A DNA stretch of 64,000 nt from Longimicrobium sp. (lineage in GTDB: Bacteria; Gemmatimonadota; Gemmatimonadetes; Longimicrobiales; Longimicrobiaceae). This document shows positions 63,289 through 64,000 of the stretch, piece after piece. The position numbers and the translations under genes were made by a program. How positions within the stretch are numbered: position 1 is the first letter of the stretch; every line of letters begins with the position of its first letter. Below the pieces are notes generated by a model that made no database searches, was not told where the DNA came from, and saw nothing but the letters and a program-made list of their open reading frames with translations. The stretch is taken from assembly GCF_036388275.1 (NCBI RefSeq), contig NZ_DASVSF010000083.1:23874-87873 (forward strand). The letters are read 5' to 3'.

Positions 63289-64000
63289 GGCGGCGTTCTC
63301 CGGGTGAGGTGGTGGGGGATGCGGATGAGCGGCGGGGCGAGGCAGGTTGCGGGCCGCGGGTGGGCCCCTCCCCCGGCAAACTGCGCCGGGAGCGGGGGGA
63401 CTTCGATTGCGGTCCTACAAGGTGCCGGCGCATGCCTCCGGGGCCCCCTCCCCCCGTCCCCCGTCCCCCGCTTCGCAGGGGAGGGGGAGACCTGAATCGC
63501 GCTTCGGCTGGCCCGGGCGCACCCAACTGCGCGTGCAGTCCGCGAAGGCGTACTTTGGGCCTTTGTTGCCGCGAGTTCAGTCGCCCCAGCGGGGCCGAGG
63601 CCTCGGGTATTGGGACCGCTGCCGCGCCCGAGGTAATTCGTGGCCGCGGCTAGATCCTTCGGCCCGCGTGGGTTGTGCTGCGGGCAGATTTGGTGCGCTC
63701 GGGCCTCTGGATGACAAATGGCCGTGCGAGGGCGAAATGTCGGACCTCTGGATGACAGGCTGCCCGCTGGATCTGAAAAATCTCCCCCTCCCCTGCGCAG
63801 CCTACCCATTACCCACATCTCTGATAGGGGTGTCAGGGCCGGAATACAAGGCGCAGTCTGCAAAAATGCCGTGGGAGCGTAGGTTTGAGGCCGCGTCAAA
63901 CCCGTCGTCGACGTAGGAGTGTGTGGCGTCTACGCACCGGAATGCGCGCTGCTCCGTCTCCCGAGTGGACGCAGATGAGGGCCAAACCCCTGCTGTCACC
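63289..64000. repeat. Repeat-filled terminal region
   Basis: A C-rich hairpin at 63361-63400 (CCTCCCCCGGCAAAC / GCCGGGAG), a C-rich block 63440-63495, the inverted 43090-type unit at about 63500-63605, a second-family unit at about 63612-63715 (GACCGCTGCCGCGCCC ... GATCCTTCGGCCCGCG ... GCCTCTGGATGACA), then no recognisable feature to the end. No gene supported. Confidence 0.6.

Overview
The window is GC-rich, densely coded bacterial chromosome. Signal peptides, lipoprotein signals ending in Ala-Cys, a TonB-like protein, a Tat substrate and many PAS/GAF histidine kinases point to a Gram-negative environmental bacterium. The overall style (G+C, CarboxypepD_reg-like secreted proteins, intergenic repeats carrying GTCATCCCGA...GGATCC blocks) is most like Gemmatimonadota of the Longimicrobium type. 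That placement is an inference; no rRNA or tRNA gene was seen.

Layout. 1-1.7 kb: DinB-like protein, lipoprotein, mscL with a zinc-ribbon tail. 1.8-9.9 kb: an accessory island of lower G+C, holding a 1184-aa Mrr-nuclease/STAND-ATPase/TPR protein (Avs-like), a convergent glycosyltransferase gene split by a frameshift and fused to a degenerate kinase-like domain, a DUF4105 membrane protein and a tyrosine integrase. The STAND and glycosyltransferase genes carry the same 16-bp element (GATAACTACTGATTAT) just upstream, in inverted orientation, so the pair looks like one module. 10-20 kb: lpdA, an EcsC/TerB-like protein, a Rad52/DdrA-like annealing protein, a lipoprotein, an ABC exporter, then signalling genes (histidine kinase, receiver, receiver-kinase). 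20-29 kb: an HD phosphohydrolase, a DUF433/DUF5615 toxin-antitoxin-like pair with candidate operators, a large GAF/PAS kinase, a two-gene ABC-2 transporter and a PAP2 phosphatase. 29-41 kb: hypotheticals, a 5'-nucleotidase, FAD monooxygenase, SDR, PhoX-like Tat protein, HD protein, a small regulator operon behind a perfect dyad, an M23 peptidase and a lone bioD. 41-52 kb: PAS kinase, DUF4349 lipoprotein, an operon of queuosine-precursor transporter, gltS and S51-like peptidase, an HNH protein, a lipoprotein, a NYN-domain protein, a Gly/Tyr/Arg-rich protein, TonB-like protein and a NiCoT-like transporter. 52-64 kb: CDGSH protein, sulfurtransferase, luciferase-like monooxygenase, VWA protein, blaI/blaR-like pair, Fic protein, ettA and aroK.

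Regulation readable from sequence: several genes have a clear -35/-10 promoter of the form TTGACN-N17/18-TASNNT with a GC-rich spacer (rad52-like, HD, queuosine transporter, NiCoT, sulfurtransferase, blaI). Many transcription units end in strong GC hairpins. The longer gaps between genes are filled by families of degenerate repeats rather than genes.

Most novel are the STAND/glycosyltransferase module with its shared element, the dyad-controlled gene pairs at 21.6 and 38.46 kb, and the hairpin that sits directly in the leader of the NYN gene.
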